From: Bacillota bacterium
GTDB lineage: Bacteria > Bacillota > Negativicutes > Sporomusales > CTSoil-080
Assembly (NCBI GenBank): GCA_017889725.1
Contig: JAGGAE010000008.1
Span: forward strand, 1-60,661
Length of the DNA stretch: 60,661 nucleotides
Direction of reading: 5' to 3'
The notes under the pieces were generated by a model. It saw nothing but the letters and a program-made list of their open reading frames with translations, ran no database searches and had not been told where the DNA came from. A program made the translations under genes and the position numbers. This document shows positions 25,961 through 35,215 of the stretch, piece after piece. The first letter of the stretch is position 1. The number at the start of each line of letters is the position of its first letter.

Positions 25961-27048
25961 GATTGTCGCCTCCTTGCCCGCAAAAGGGCAGCCGCAAACA
26001 GGATCCCTGGAATGATATAAATGCCGATATTATAGAATGACCAATGGACTTTGTGATGGAAAGCGATAACACTGCCAATTTCGCCAGGAAACATGGCTAG
26101 TTCGGCAAGGATGAGGGCAGTCGGAATAATTAAGGGCCTAAGCGTAGGTAAATTAAACAACCGGCCCAATAGGTAAAGGCCTATATAAATTTCTATGGCA
26201 ACGTTCAGAATACCCATCATGGCCCAGAGGAAAATGATCAAGGATTCAATTCGCTGAATATAACGGTTGATATAGACTAGACGCGCCATCTCGTAGAAGG
26301 GAAATACTTTTTCCCGGGCGGCCCCGGTCCCGAAAGCGGCAATATAGGCGGCAAGAGTAAGGGATTTAATGAAAGAGCTAAGCCCAAACCCATACAGGAC
26401 CGAGTTTTTTATGGTCCGCGAATTTTGGAAACTGCGAGCGAGAATAAAGGGGATCAGAATACCCATATTTAGGCCGACGGAGTGAATGCCTGCCATAACC
26501 ACATTAGGAAAGCCGGGCCCGTTCCAGGGTGCCAGATACATAAATTGGTATTGCGGCGTTAAGAGTGCTACAACGATAAAGACAATCAGGACGGCCATCG
26601 GTAAAAACAGGTAACTGGCCCTGGCTATGGCTTCAATTCCGATAAAGAGAATGAGGACTATTAAAAAAACATACCATCCGACAGCTATCTCAAAGGAGAG
26701 TTCCGGCAGCGCGGTTAGCAAGGTACTTTCAGCGAATTGGCGTAATAAGAGGCAGGCATCAAGCAGATAAATGCCGATATAATAGACGGCGATAAGCCGC
26801 GTGACAACGACTCCTACTAGCTCCTGGCAGGCCGCATACAAATCGCCGGAGGTATTTTGTAAAACGTAGGCCTGGGAGTATAAAACCCCGATTCCGATCA
26901 GACCGTTGATCAGGGAAAGCATCCAGGTAGCGGTAGTTGCAGAGTCAATGGCTAAGGGCCAACTTGTCAAAAAAATGCTAGTAAAGGTGGTAACAAAAAC
27001 CAGGGCCATTCCTTCAGCCACCCCCATGCGTCCAGGCTGAAAGCTCAT
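25954..27048 (-). CDS. Germinant receptor B subunit (GerAB/ArcD type)
   Basis: 364-residue membrane protein with ten predicted helices, of the APC-superfamily spore germination branch. It is expected to bind the small-molecule germinant in the spore inner membrane. The N-terminal MSFQPGRMGVAEGMALVFVT is typical. It overlaps gerA by 4 bp and gerC by 7 bp, so the three are translationally coupled. The ligand cannot be read from the sequence. Confidence 0.93.
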   Translation of the reverse strand: MSFQPGRMGVAEGMALVFVTTFTSIFLTSWPLAIDSATTATWMLSLINGLIGIGVLYSQAYVLQNTSGDLYAACQELVGVVVTRLIAVYYIGIYLLDACLLLRQFAESTLLTALPELSFEIAVGWYVFLIVLILFIGIEAIARASYLFLPMAVLIVFIVVALLTPQYQFMYLAPWNGPGFPNVVMAGIHSVGLNMGILIPFILARSFQNSRTIKNSVLYGFGLSSFIKSLTLAAYIAAFGTGAAREKVFPFYEMARLVYINRYIQRIESLIIFLWAMMGILNVAIEIYIGLYLLGRLFNLPTLRPLIIPTALILAELAMFPGEIGSVIAFHHKVHWSFYNIGIYIIPGILFAAALLRARRRQSC

Positions 27049-28907
27049 GACCCATCCTTCTTTCCTGCAGGTGCTTCTTGCGTCCAGCCCCGAGCAACGC
27101 TGGACTGTCGGCGCCTGTCCTTCGGATTTAGTTCATCCGGTCGTAGTTCTTGGGAATAAACCGGGCCGCGAATAACCATATCGTATCCTGGCGTCGTCTT
27201 TGGTCCTACTGGGGCCAGGTAGGGAACGCCCAGTGATTTCATGCCGCATAGTAAGACGATTATGGTAATTAGACCGCCAGCAAGTCCGACAAGGCCAAGC
27301 ATGGCGGCAAGTATTTCAAAAGTAATCCGGGTGAGCCGGATGGAAAACGCTAGACTATAGTCGGGAATGGCATAAGAGGCGAGTCCGGTGACGGCGACTA
27401 TGACAACCGTAATGGGACTGACGATGCCAGCAGACACGGCAGCCTGGCCAAGGGTAATAGCGCCAACGATACCGATGGTTGAGCCGAGCATACCGGGCAC
27501 TCGGATGCCGCCTTCACGGACCAGTTCAAAGGCAAACTCCATGGATAAAATCTCCACTATGGCGGGAAAAGGCACCATTTCCCGAGCACCCCCAATTGTC
27601 AGGATCAGGTCGGTAGGCAAGGCCTCCTGATGAAAGTAGTTTATTGCAATATAAAAGGCAGGTAACAAGATGGTAAGAAGTGCCCCGAGTAGCCGGATAA
27701 GCCGTAGAAAACTTGCAGCAAGCCAGGAAAAGGAGAAATCTTCAGCACCGTGAAATAAGGTGAACAGGCTTATAGGCGCCACTAGAGCAAAGGAAGCTCC
27801 GTCTACTAAAATGGCTAGCCTCCCTTCGGACAAGGCAGCGGCTACCCGATCCGGCCGCTCGGTAGAAAGAGCCTGTGGATAGGGTATCATGGGATGATCT
27901 TCGATGAACAGCTGCAAAGTGCCCGATTCAGAAATGGCGTCCACATTAATACTGTTAATCCTAAATTTGGCTTCCTGAACCAGGGCGGGATTTATGACCG
28001 ATTTGAGATACATAACGGCACAAAGTGTATTGCTGCGGGTGCCAAGAGTGAGTATCTCGGTTACCAGATCATTGGTGCGGAGTAATGACCGTATCAGGCC
28101 GGTATTTGCCCTGAGTGTTTCGGAAAAGGCGGCCTGGCTGCCGCGTACCGACTGTTCTAATGCCGGACGGTCTATGCCGCGATGCTCTTGCCCTTTGGTC
28201 TCAACAATAAGGGCTTCCGCCGCGCCGTCAAAGAAAATGGCGGTATCGCCCAAATTTAGGCCGCTTGTCACTTCCCGCAGAAAGAAGGCGGGCTTAACCT
28301 GGCTGCTGGGCAGATAACGGGCGGCGATTTGCGGCGCAGTGTCTCCTCTAATGAGATCTCTGTTTTCTCTGCCCAGCGACATAAGGGGCTCAAGAATGGT
28401 TTGACTAATGATATTGTTATCGACAAGTCCGTCGATGAAGGCCAGGGTAGCTACGATGGGGATGGAGGAGGGGATGGTGATATTGCGCAGGACAAGATCT
28501 TTATTGTACGGCAGGTTATAAAGCTGTTCCAAAGCCAGTGTATTTTCCTCAAGACTTGTACTAACGGGTTGGTCTAAGGGATCCTGGGTAAGGCTATAGG
28601 TTGAGATAAGAGGGGATACATGCGCTTTTTGTTTGCTAAGCGCATCTAGTTCCGCTCTGAGCGATGCAAGTTTTTCGTTTGGAGCTGGCTCAGCCAAAGT
28701 GTTTTTAACTTTTTCCAAAGTAATAGCGACGCGGCGGGCGTAGCGAAGAAGCGCCTCATGCTCTTCAAGCGCCAAGCGTGTTTGTTCTTGGGTTGTTGTA
28801 CTGCCGGACTTTTCCGTTTCTTCTACCACAAATGGAGGAGGCGCCTGCGTCGGTTGGAATACCACCAGCTCTTTGAATGCTTTAAAGTTTTTGCTAAAAA
28901 TATTCAT
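27045..28907 (-). CDS. Germinant receptor A subunit
   Basis: GerA family protein, 620 residues, longer than the usual 480-520. The extra part is an N-terminal region of about 130 residues with a predicted coiled coil (EHEALLRYARRVAITLEKVK, LRAELDALSKQK). The typical domain then follows (RDLVLRNI region, GDTAIFFDGAAEALIVETKGQEHRGIDRPALEQSVRG), and the membrane part with PFPAIVEILSMEFAFELVREGG and P-G-M-L-G-S. First gene of the ger operon. A 16-bp inverted repeat lies 35 bp upstream of its start. Confidence 0.93.
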   Translation of the reverse strand: MNIFSKNFKAFKELVVFQPTQAPPPFVVEETEKSGSTTTQEQTRLALEEHEALLRYARRVAITLEKVKNTLAEPAPNEKLASLRAELDALSKQKAHVSPLISTYSLTQDPLDQPVSTSLEENTLALEQLYNLPYNKDLVLRNITIPSSIPIVATLAFIDGLVDNNIISQTILEPLMSLGRENRDLIRGDTAPQIAARYLPSSQVKPAFFLREVTSGLNLGDTAIFFDGAAEALIVETKGQEHRGIDRPALEQSVRGSQAAFSETLRANTGLIRSLLRTNDLVTEILTLGTRSNTLCAVMYLKSVINPALVQEAKFRINSINVDAISESGTLQLFIEDHPMIPYPQALSTERPDRVAAALSEGRLAILVDGASFALVAPISLFTLFHGAEDFSFSWLAASFLRLIRLLGALLTILLPAFYIAINYFHQEALPTDLILTIGGAREMVPFPAIVEILSMEFAFELVREGGIRVPGMLGSTIGIVGAITLGQAAVSAGIVSPITVVIVAVTGLASYAIPDYSLAFSIRLTRITFEILAAMLGLVGLAGGLITIIVLLCGMKSLGVPYLAPVGPKTTPGYDMVIRGPVYSQELRPDELNPKDRRRQSSVARGWTQEAPAGKKDGS

Positions 28908-28941
28908 GCTTTTTACCTCAATGGAAAGAAGCTAATATGCT

Positions 28942-28980
28942 AATATAGCTATATGGACATTATTTCCATGCAGCTATATT
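28942..28980. repeat. Inverted repeat upstream of gerA
   Basis: AATATAGCTATATGGA, seven bases, TCCATGCAGCTATATT: 14 of 16 positions pair. It sits 35-73 bp upstream of the gerA start and could be an operator or a leader hairpin. I could not place a convincing sigma-G promoter next to it. Confidence 0.55.
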
Positions 28981-29047
28981 GTCATGCATTGTAATATTTC
29001 GAGCTTCCAGAAAAGATAGCGGAAGAAACGGCTCGATTGTCAACGCA

Positions 29048-29086
29048 AAAAAAGGCTTCCGATTTCTCGGAAGCCTTGATTTTTGT
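29048..29086 (-). terminator. Terminator of tRNA-Thr
   Basis: AAGGCTTCCGA-GAAA-TCGGAAGCCTT followed by seven T on the minus strand, directly after the tRNA. Confidence 0.92.
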
Positions 29087-29089
29087 TTC

Positions 29090-29165
<76 letters not shown>

Positions 29166-29248
29166 AATTTTTCACGTTCTTTATTTTAACGTGTTCTCTG
29201 ATAAATGTCAACTACTTTCCCTATAGGTAGTATGGAAAATTTTTGTAA

Positions 29249-30310
29249 TTAATTAAAAGACAGTAATTGGTGCAGTTTAGGTGAGTTAAGGAGTTCTGTA
29301 CACTGCCACAAATCGTCGACTAATTCCTTGTCCAACTTATGATGGTCCGCCATATCATACATAATCTTTTGTACTTGCTGCCTGTTTAATGGGGGACGGT
29401 AGGGACGGTGCTCGGACAAAGCTACAAATATATCGGCAACGGCCACAATTCGGCTGCCTAGGCGTATTTGATCAGGTTCTACCCGAAAGGGGTAGCCTTG
29501 ACCGTCTAGCGTTTCATGATGGTAGGCAGCCCATTCGGCAATGATTTCAAAGCCTTCAATTTGGCTTAGAATATGATAGGTATAATAGGGATGCTGTTTT
29601 ATAACCGAATACTCATAAGCGCTAAGTTTACCAGGCTTTTCAAGTATCGCATTGGGCACAGCGAGTTTTCCAAGATCGTGCAGCAATCCCGCAATACGCA
29701 TCATTTTTATTTCGGTCGCGCTGTATTTTTTTGCTTGGGCCAAAACCGCCGAAACTTCGGCTACGCTGCGGGAATGATTGGCGGTAAACGTACTGGTACG
29801 GTCAATTATTGTCGCAAAAATTTGAGCGAACTCAAGAATATCGTCGACAGACACGCGAACTTTGCCAAATTGATTGAGGTTTTGAAAGAAGGTTTCATAG
29901 TAATAGGGATTTGTTAGATCGAGCCAGAAGCTTTCCTGTTTGCCAACCTCAAGCAAAGCTTTAACGAGTGTGGGATCAAATACTGTCCCGCTTTTGCTTA
30001 TTAGAACATCCAGTATTTGTGACCGCTGATCAAGGATAAAGGTTTTGTTGCTAAGCAGTATTTCGCAAGTATCGGCCAAGTTAATAATCCTGCTGATCAA
30101 AGGAATGTCGTCTTTAACTAAGCCACTGGGGTCTGAGTCGTCCCAGTGGTCGTGATGATGAAGAATAGGGCAGGCAAGTTCGCCTAAGGTAGGAGAATCT
30201 TTCAACAGGAGGTAGCCTTGTTCGGCGTGACGATGATAGTCCGGAAGCGGGAGGTTTGCCCGCAAACTGTTCTTTTCTTCCCAACTGGAGGCCGCTCCGA
30301 TATCATGCAA
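29249..30310 (-). CDS. HD-GYP phosphodiesterase-like protein, 5' end uncertain
   Basis: Two HD modules. The second is a canonical HD-GYP domain (LLHDLGKLAVPN, HPYYTYHIL, HHETLDGQGYPF), expected to hydrolyse cyclic di-GMP. The first is partial and starts at HDIGAAS. The annotated start is a TTG at 30310 without a ribosome site. The frame stays open upstream to about 30425, with sensible codons (HGHAALLHDIG) but no ATG/GTG. The only good start, ATG 30372 with AGGAGGAG before it, is out of frame by two. So either the gene carries a frameshift near its start or the first domain is truncated. Confidence 0.8.
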   Translation of the reverse strand: MHDIGAASSWEEKNSLRANLPLPDYHRHAEQGYLLLKDSPTLGELACPILHHHDHWDDSDPSGLVKDDIPLISRIINLADTCEILLSNKTFILDQRSQILDVLISKSGTVFDPTLVKALLEVGKQESFWLDLTNPYYYETFFQNLNQFGKVRVSVDDILEFAQIFATIIDRTSTFTANHSRSVAEVSAVLAQAKKYSATEIKMMRIAGLLHDLGKLAVPNAILEKPGKLSAYEYSVIKQHPYYTYHILSQIEGFEIIAEWAAYHHETLDGQGYPFRVEPDQIRLGSRIVAVADIFVALSEHRPYRPPLNRQQVQKIMYDMADHHKLDKELVDDLWQCTELLNSPKLHQLLSFN

Positions 30311-30569
30311 TAATGCGGCATGGCCATGGAAAAAGCCCGGAGCAGGTTGGTGAGATAGATCATAACAGTCATAAGAACTCCTCCTGATTCTATGCGGGGA
30401 ATAGTATTCTACATGTACAGCGAACTAAAAGTGTTATATTAAAAAACTACGATATGGCGAAGGGGAAATCCTGCTTGGTACCCGCTAATTCTGTAACCAA
30501 CTATTACTACGAGACAAGTGTGCTAAGGTCTGGTAGACTGTATATAAGTCTTAGTAAGGGGGAGCGTAT

Positions 30570-30734
30570 ATGACGGTTTACGATGTGCTGGATAAATTGG
30601 ACAAAGAACTTGCTGACTGTAATGAAGTAATACGACGTTCTCGCCGCTCTAAAACGATGATTCATATGATTAAATCATTAGAACGAAAAAAGATGTTGAC
30701 CCGGATTAGGTCCTATATTTTAAGTAATCATTGA
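30570..30734 (+). CDS. 54-residue basic hypothetical protein
   Basis: ATG 30570 behind AAGGGGGAGCGTAT and followed by a terminator at 30739, so it has all the parts of a small gene. Sequence starts MTVYDVLDKLDKELADCNEV, then RRSRRSKTMIHMIKSLERKK: a charged, two-helix, soluble protein. I do not recognise it; it lacks the SQxLD motif of Spo0E-type phosphatases. Confidence 0.65.
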   Translation: MTVYDVLDKLDKELADCNEVIRRSRRSKTMIHMIKSLERKKMLTRIRSYILSNH

Positions 30735-30738
30735 ATCA

Positions 30739-30770
30739 AGCGGCCGGAAATGATGTCCGGTCGTTTTTGT
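30739..30770 (+). terminator. Terminator of the 54-residue protein gene
   Basis: CGGCCGGA / TCCGGTCG stem with AATGATG loop and TTTTT tail. Confidence 0.8.
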
Positions 30771-30841
30771 ATAAGTTAAGAAGATTGAATTGACTCCATA
30801 AGAATAAGAAGTTATAATAAAGGGGAATTTTGGTGTACCAT

Positions 30842-30930
30842 AAAAGGGAGTAGCTTAACAGGCTGAGTCAACATACTGATGGAAACATCTGGCTCCGCCG
30901 TCGCTAGGTTTGGCGATTAGCGAGACTTTT
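30842..30930 (+). ncRNA. yybP-ykoY manganese riboswitch aptamer
   Basis: Begins AAAAGGGAGTAGC and ends GCGAGACTTTT, the two conserved strands that form P1 and the metal-binding loops of yybP-ykoY RNAs, with GTCAACATACTGATGG and GGCTCCGCCGTCGCT between. The gene directly downstream is a TMEM165/GDT1-type manganese exporter, the classical partner of this class. Confidence 0.9.
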
Positions 30931-30975
30931 AGTGTGACCGCTTTTTTGGTCATACTAATGGAGTCTCGTTTTTTA
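30921..30975 (+). terminator. Riboswitch expression platform terminator
   Basis: CGAGACT (the 3' strand of the aptamer P1) can pair instead with AGTCTCG at 30962-30968, with the inner stem AGTGTGACC / GGTCATACT, followed by TTTTTTATTTT. Mn-bound aptamer should keep this strand and prevent termination, giving an ON switch. Confidence 0.85.
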
Positions 30976-31007
30976 TTTTAGCAAAAGAGTATAGCAGGAG
31001 GATGAAG

Positions 31008-31658
31008 ATGGTAGCTTTTATTACAGCGATGGTATTTGTAATTTTAGCCGAGATGGGAGATAAAACGCAGTTATTGGCAATGGCTTTTGCGACGCGTTAT
31101 CGATGGCAGACGGTCATGTGGGGTGTTTTTGTCGCTACGATATTCAATCATTTGCTGGCGGTGGTTGTGGGCAGCTATTTGACTGAAGTAATACCGGTTC
31201 AGTATATTGAAGTGGCGGCGGCGCTCTCTTTTATTATTTTTGGCTTGTGGACGATTCGGGGTGACGAGTTAACCTGTGAGAAGGAGAAAAACTGTTATAG
31301 TCCGTTTTGGACAGTCGCCATTGCATTTTTTATTGCCGAGATGGGGGACAAGACTCAATTGGCTACGGTGGCGTTAGCGGCGCAGTTTAATAGTCTTGTT
31401 CCTGTGTGGATGGGTACTACTACGGGAATGATGATTGCGGACGGGTTAGGGATAATTATTGGTGTAGTACTTGGTAGGAAAATTCCTGAGCAAGTTATCA
31501 AATGGGTATCGGCGGTAGTTTTTATACTGTTCGGTCTTTACGGTTTGTATGCGGCGCTGCCGGCGCACTATTTAACAGTTCCCAATAGTGTCGGGCTGCT
31601 TGTACTTATAGTTGGTGCGATGTACTATATTATCAAAAAGCCCCAAACTGTTCAGTGA
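31008..31658 (+). CDS. TMEM165/GDT1 (UPF0016) manganese exporter
   Basis: Exports Mn2+ from the cytosol. 216 residues, six membrane segments in two repeats, each with the family motif: EMGDKTQLLAMA in the first and EMGDKTQLATVAL in the second. The start is taken as ATG 31008, six bases after GCAGGAGG; the ATG at 31002 is too close to that site. Controlled by the manganese riboswitch and terminator immediately upstream. Confidence 0.93.
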   Translation: MVAFITAMVFVILAEMGDKTQLLAMAFATRYRWQTVMWGVFVATIFNHLLAVVVGSYLTEVIPVQYIEVAAALSFIIFGLWTIRGDELTCEKEKNCYSPFWTVAIAFFIAEMGDKTQLATVALAAQFNSLVPVWMGTTTGMMIADGLGIIIGVVLGRKIPEQVIKWVSAVVFILFGLYGLYAALPAHYLTVPNSVGLLVLIVGAMYYIIKKPQTVQ

Positions 31659-31663
31659 AAGTG

Positions 31664-31706
31664 AAAAATGCCGTTATTTCCGATTGCCGGAAATAACGGC
31701 ATTTTT
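31664..31706. terminator. Bidirectional terminator between Mn exporter and ppdK
   Basis: 19-bp perfect stem AAAAATGCCGTTATTTCCG and complement, T-run on both strands. Confidence 0.92.
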
Positions 31707-31720
31707 GTCATACTTAGATC

Positions 31721-34381
31721 TTATTTTGTTCCCAGCACTTCTCCGGAACTAACCGCAGCTTGAGCGGCAGCAAGCCGGGCGATAGGAACGCGGTACGGAG
31801 AACAACTTACAAAATTAAGTCCGATTTGATGGCAGAAGGCAACTGAACTTGGTTCTCCACCATGTTCGCCGCAAATACCTATCAGTAAGTCCGGACGGGT
31901 TTTGCGACCACCTTCGACGGCAAGGCGCATTAACTTGCCAACACCTTCTTGGTCAAGAACGATGAAGGGATTTTCTTTGAGGATCTTTTTGGAAAGGTAA
32001 TCGTTAAGAAATTTACCTTCCGCATCGTCGCGGCTGAAGCCGAGGGTTGTCTGCGTGAGGTCATTGGTGCCAAAACTAAAGAATTCGGCTTCTTCGGCCA
32101 TTTCATCGGCCAAGAGGGCAGCCCGGGGCATTTCGATCATAGTACCGGCACTGTAGTGGAACTGAACATTTTCTCGTTTCATGGTTTCTTTAGCGATGGT
32201 ATCAATACGTTCTTTGAAGAAGTGCATTTCACGCTTATCAATGGTCAAAGGTATTTCTACTTCCGGCAGAACGGTAAAGCCTTCCTTGGTCAGTTTGCTG
32301 ACAGCGTCAAAGATAGCCGTAATTTGCATTTCATACACTTCGGGATACGTAATACCCAGGCGGCAACCGCGGTGGCCAAGCATGGGGTTAAATTCGTGAA
32401 GGGTATTAACCTTTTTCAACAAGGCTTTCTTTTCAGTCAGCAGCGCAGGATTTTGTTTGGTAATTCTTAATTCGGCGATCTCCACCATAAGGTCTGTCTG
32501 ATTGGGTAAAAATTCATGCAGCGGTGGGTCAAGGAGACGAATACAAACCGGAAATCCTTCCATGGCTTTAAGGATTCCGTAAAAATCGCCGGTCTGCATG
32601 GGAAGGAGACGTTCCAGAGCCTGGCGGCGTTCTTCTTCGTTATCCGCCAGAATCATAGCTTGAACATGGGGCAGGCGGTCCTGACCCATAAACATATGCT
32701 CGGTACGGCACAAGCCGATACCTTTAGCGCCGAATTCACGGGATTTGAGAGCATCTTCCGGAGTATCCGCGTTTGCTCTGACCTCTAGCTTTTTGAGTTC
32801 GTCAGCCCAGCCCAGGAAGGCGATAAATTCATCGGAGAGCACAGGATCAATAAGCGGTACTGCTCCATGAATGACATTGCCTGTGGAACCGTCAATCGAG
32901 ACTAAATCTCCTTCGCGGATAACCAAAGAACCTATGGTGATTTCTTTATTGGTATAATCAACTTTGAGGGTTTCGCAACCGCATACGCAAGGTTTGCCCA
33001 TGCCTCGTGCTACTACGGCGGCGTGGCTGGTCATGCCGCCGCGGCTGGTGAGTATACCTTGGGCGGCAACCATGCCGTGGATATCGTCCGGTGTGGTTTC
33101 CGTGCGGACCAGGAGAACTTTTTCTCCCTGCTTGGCGGCCCGTTCGGCGTCGTCGGCGTCAAAGACGACTTTGCCTGACGCGGCTCCCGGAGAGGCAGGA
33201 AGACCTTTGGCAATATACTCGATTTTAATGCTGTTATCAATTTGGCGATGCAGCAGAGTGTCGAGTTGGGCCGGCTCCACCATCAGGATAGCATCTTTTT
33301 TTTCTACCAAGCCTTCGGTGACCATATCGTAAGCAACTTTTACGCCGGCTTGGGCGGTACGTTTACCATTACGGGTTTGGAGCAGATATAATTTATCGCG
33401 CTCAATGGTAAATTCAATGTCCTGCATATTTTTGTAGTGGCGTTCCAGAAGTTTTGCAGTTTTGATAAACTGATCAAATACTTCCGGCATTTCCGCCTGA
33501 AGTTTGGCAATCGGTTGTGGGGTTCTAATACCTGCGACGACATCTTCGCCCTGTGCATTGGTCAAATATTCGCCATAGAGTACATTTTCCCCGGTTGAAG
33601 GATTACGGGTAAAGGCTACGCCAGTACCCGAGTCATTACCCATATTGCCAAACACCATAGACTGGACATTAACCGCAGTGCCTAGGTCGTGGGAAATTTT
33701 ATTCAAGTTGCGGTAGGTAATGGCCCGGTTGTTATTCCAGGAACGGAAAACCGCTTCAATGGCCATTTCCAGTTGTTCGCGCGGATCTTCCGGAAAAGGC
33801 CGGCCCATTTTCTTTTGCACAAAGGCTTTATATGTATCAATAAGTTCCCGAAGGTCTTCTGCTGTCAGTTCCTGGTCAAAAGTTACTTTCCGGCGGTGTT
33901 TAAGATCTTCCAGCAGGGATTCGAATTCGTATTTTGGAATTTCCAGCACTACGTCACCGAACATTTGGATAAAACGGCGATACGCATCATAGGCGAACCG
34001 GGGATTAGCTGTGTTATCGGCGACACCTTTTACGGTTTTCTCGTTTAAGCCTAGGTTTAAAATAGTGTCCATCATACCAGGCATAGAGAACATGGCGCCG
34101 GAGCGAACGGAAACTAGCAGGGGATTTGAGGGGTCACCAAATTTCTTTCCGGCTTTTTCCTCTACGATTGAAAGATTAGTATATACTTGATCAAATAGGC
34201 CGGTGGGGAACTTCTTTCCGTTATGATAATATTCGATGCAGCATTCTGTAGTAATTGTCATTCCCGGGGGAACAGGCAGTCCAATGTTGCTCATTTCGGC
34301 AAGATTAGCTCCTTTGCCACCAAGGAGAGCTTTCATGCCGGCCTGGCCTTCGTTAAACAAATAGACATATTTTTTACTCAT
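31721..34381 (-). CDS. ppdK: Pyruvate, phosphate dikinase
   Basis: Interconverts PEP + AMP + PPi and pyruvate + ATP + Pi. 886 residues, normal for bacterial PPDK. N-terminal ATP-grasp (GGKGANLAEM at 21-30, SVRSGAMFSMPGMMDTILNLG), central phosphohistidine domain GGMTSHAAVVARGMGKP with catalytic His453 and the regulatory Thr451, and C-terminal PEP domain ending with LIGICGEHGGEP. The gene directly follows its regulator without a gap (stop at 34382), so the two are one operon. Together with the PPi-PFK upstream, it suggests PPi-linked glycolysis. Confidence 0.97.
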   Translation of the reverse strand: MSKKYVYLFNEGQAGMKALLGGKGANLAEMSNIGLPVPPGMTITTECCIEYYHNGKKFPTGLFDQVYTNLSIVEEKAGKKFGDPSNPLLVSVRSGAMFSMPGMMDTILNLGLNEKTVKGVADNTANPRFAYDAYRRFIQMFGDVVLEIPKYEFESLLEDLKHRRKVTFDQELTAEDLRELIDTYKAFVQKKMGRPFPEDPREQLEMAIEAVFRSWNNNRAITYRNLNKISHDLGTAVNVQSMVFGNMGNDSGTGVAFTRNPSTGENVLYGEYLTNAQGEDVVAGIRTPQPIAKLQAEMPEVFDQFIKTAKLLERHYKNMQDIEFTIERDKLYLLQTRNGKRTAQAGVKVAYDMVTEGLVEKKDAILMVEPAQLDTLLHRQIDNSIKIEYIAKGLPASPGAASGKVVFDADDAERAAKQGEKVLLVRTETTPDDIHGMVAAQGILTSRGGMTSHAAVVARGMGKPCVCGCETLKVDYTNKEITIGSLVIREGDLVSIDGSTGNVIHGAVPLIDPVLSDEFIAFLGWADELKKLEVRANADTPEDALKSREFGAKGIGLCRTEHMFMGQDRLPHVQAMILADNEEERRQALERLLPMQTGDFYGILKAMEGFPVCIRLLDPPLHEFLPNQTDLMVEIAELRITKQNPALLTEKKALLKKVNTLHEFNPMLGHRGCRLGITYPEVYEMQITAIFDAVSKLTKEGFTVLPEVEIPLTIDKREMHFFKERIDTIAKETMKRENVQFHYSAGTMIEMPRAALLADEMAEEAEFFSFGTNDLTQTTLGFSRDDAEGKFLNDYLSKKILKENPFIVLDQEGVGKLMRLAVEGGRKTRPDLLIGICGEHGGEPSSVAFCHQIGLNFVSCSPYRVPIARLAAAQAAVSSGEVLGTK

Positions 34382-35197
34382 TTACTCTGCTCCTCTGCGA
34401 TAATATTCAAGCACCTTGGCGGCAGTTTCTTCTACTGCGCGGTTAGTGACATTGATAATAGGGCACCCGATGCGGCGCATGATGTTTTCGGCAAAAAGGA
34501 TTTCTTCATTAATACGGTCAGAATTTGCGTAATCGACGTTTTCTGCCAGACCCATGGTTTTTAAACGTTCCTTACGCACCGAGACTAAATGAGCGATGTT
34601 GATGGTAAGGCCGACAATTTTGGCAGTAGGAATATCAAACAGTTCTTTAGGCGGAGCAACTTCCGGTATTATCGGGACGTTTGCGGCCTTAACCCCGTTG
34701 TAGGCCAGATACATAGAAAGCGGTGTTTTGGAGGTTCTTGACACACCAATGATAACGAGATCTGCTCGGGAAAGCTCCCAAGGCTGTTTACCATCGTCAT
34801 ATTTAACGGCAAACTCTATGGCCTCTATCTTTTTAAAGTAGGCTTCATCGGTTCGTCGAATTAAGCCGGGTTCAAAACGAGGGGAAGTTTGTGTTACCTC
34901 TTTGATGGCGTCAAGGAGGGGGCCCATAATATCGACGCATTGCAACCCAAGCTCTTTGTTTTTGTTGAGGAGTGTTTCTTTTAGGTCAGGACGAACCAGG
35001 GTATATACAACTGCGCTGCCACAGCCGGCAGCTTCAAGAAGAGCATCTTCCACCTCGCGGGGGGAATTAAGAAAAGGGATACGGCGTATATCGACTTTTG
35101 CGGAAAGAAATTGGCTGCTGGCCGCTTTTACCGCTAGCTCGGCCGTTTCGCCGATGGAGTCGGAGAGCACGTATACAGTGGGACAATTTAGCTTCAA
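34382..35197 (-). CDS. PPDK regulatory protein (bifunctional kinase/phosphorylase)
   Basis: DUF299 family, 271 residues. Uses ADP to phosphorylate the active-site Thr of PPDK (inactivation) and Pi to remove it again. Visible motifs are YVLSDSIGETAE at the start and the P-loop GVSRTSKTPLSMYLA at about residue 150. Lies between ccpN and ppdK; the ccpN gene ends 19 bp upstream. In Bacillus the homologous yqfL is also cotranscribed with ccpN. Confidence 0.95.
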   Translation of the reverse strand: MKLNCPTVYVLSDSIGETAELAVKAASSQFLSAKVDIRRIPFLNSPREVEDALLEAAGCGSAVVYTLVRPDLKETLLNKNKELGLQCVDIMGPLLDAIKEVTQTSPRFEPGLIRRTDEAYFKKIEAIEFAVKYDDGKQPWELSRADLVIIGVSRTSKTPLSMYLAYNGVKAANVPIIPEVAPPKELFDIPTAKIVGLTINIAHLVSVRKERLKTMGLAENVDYANSDRINEEILFAENIMRRIGCPIINVTNRAVEETAAKVLEYYRRGAE

Positions 35198-35215
35198 ATT
35201 GATAATAAGCCCTCC

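Noticed and set aside
30570-30734. Spo0E-type phosphatase for the small ORF
   Set aside because: The required SQxLD motif is absent.
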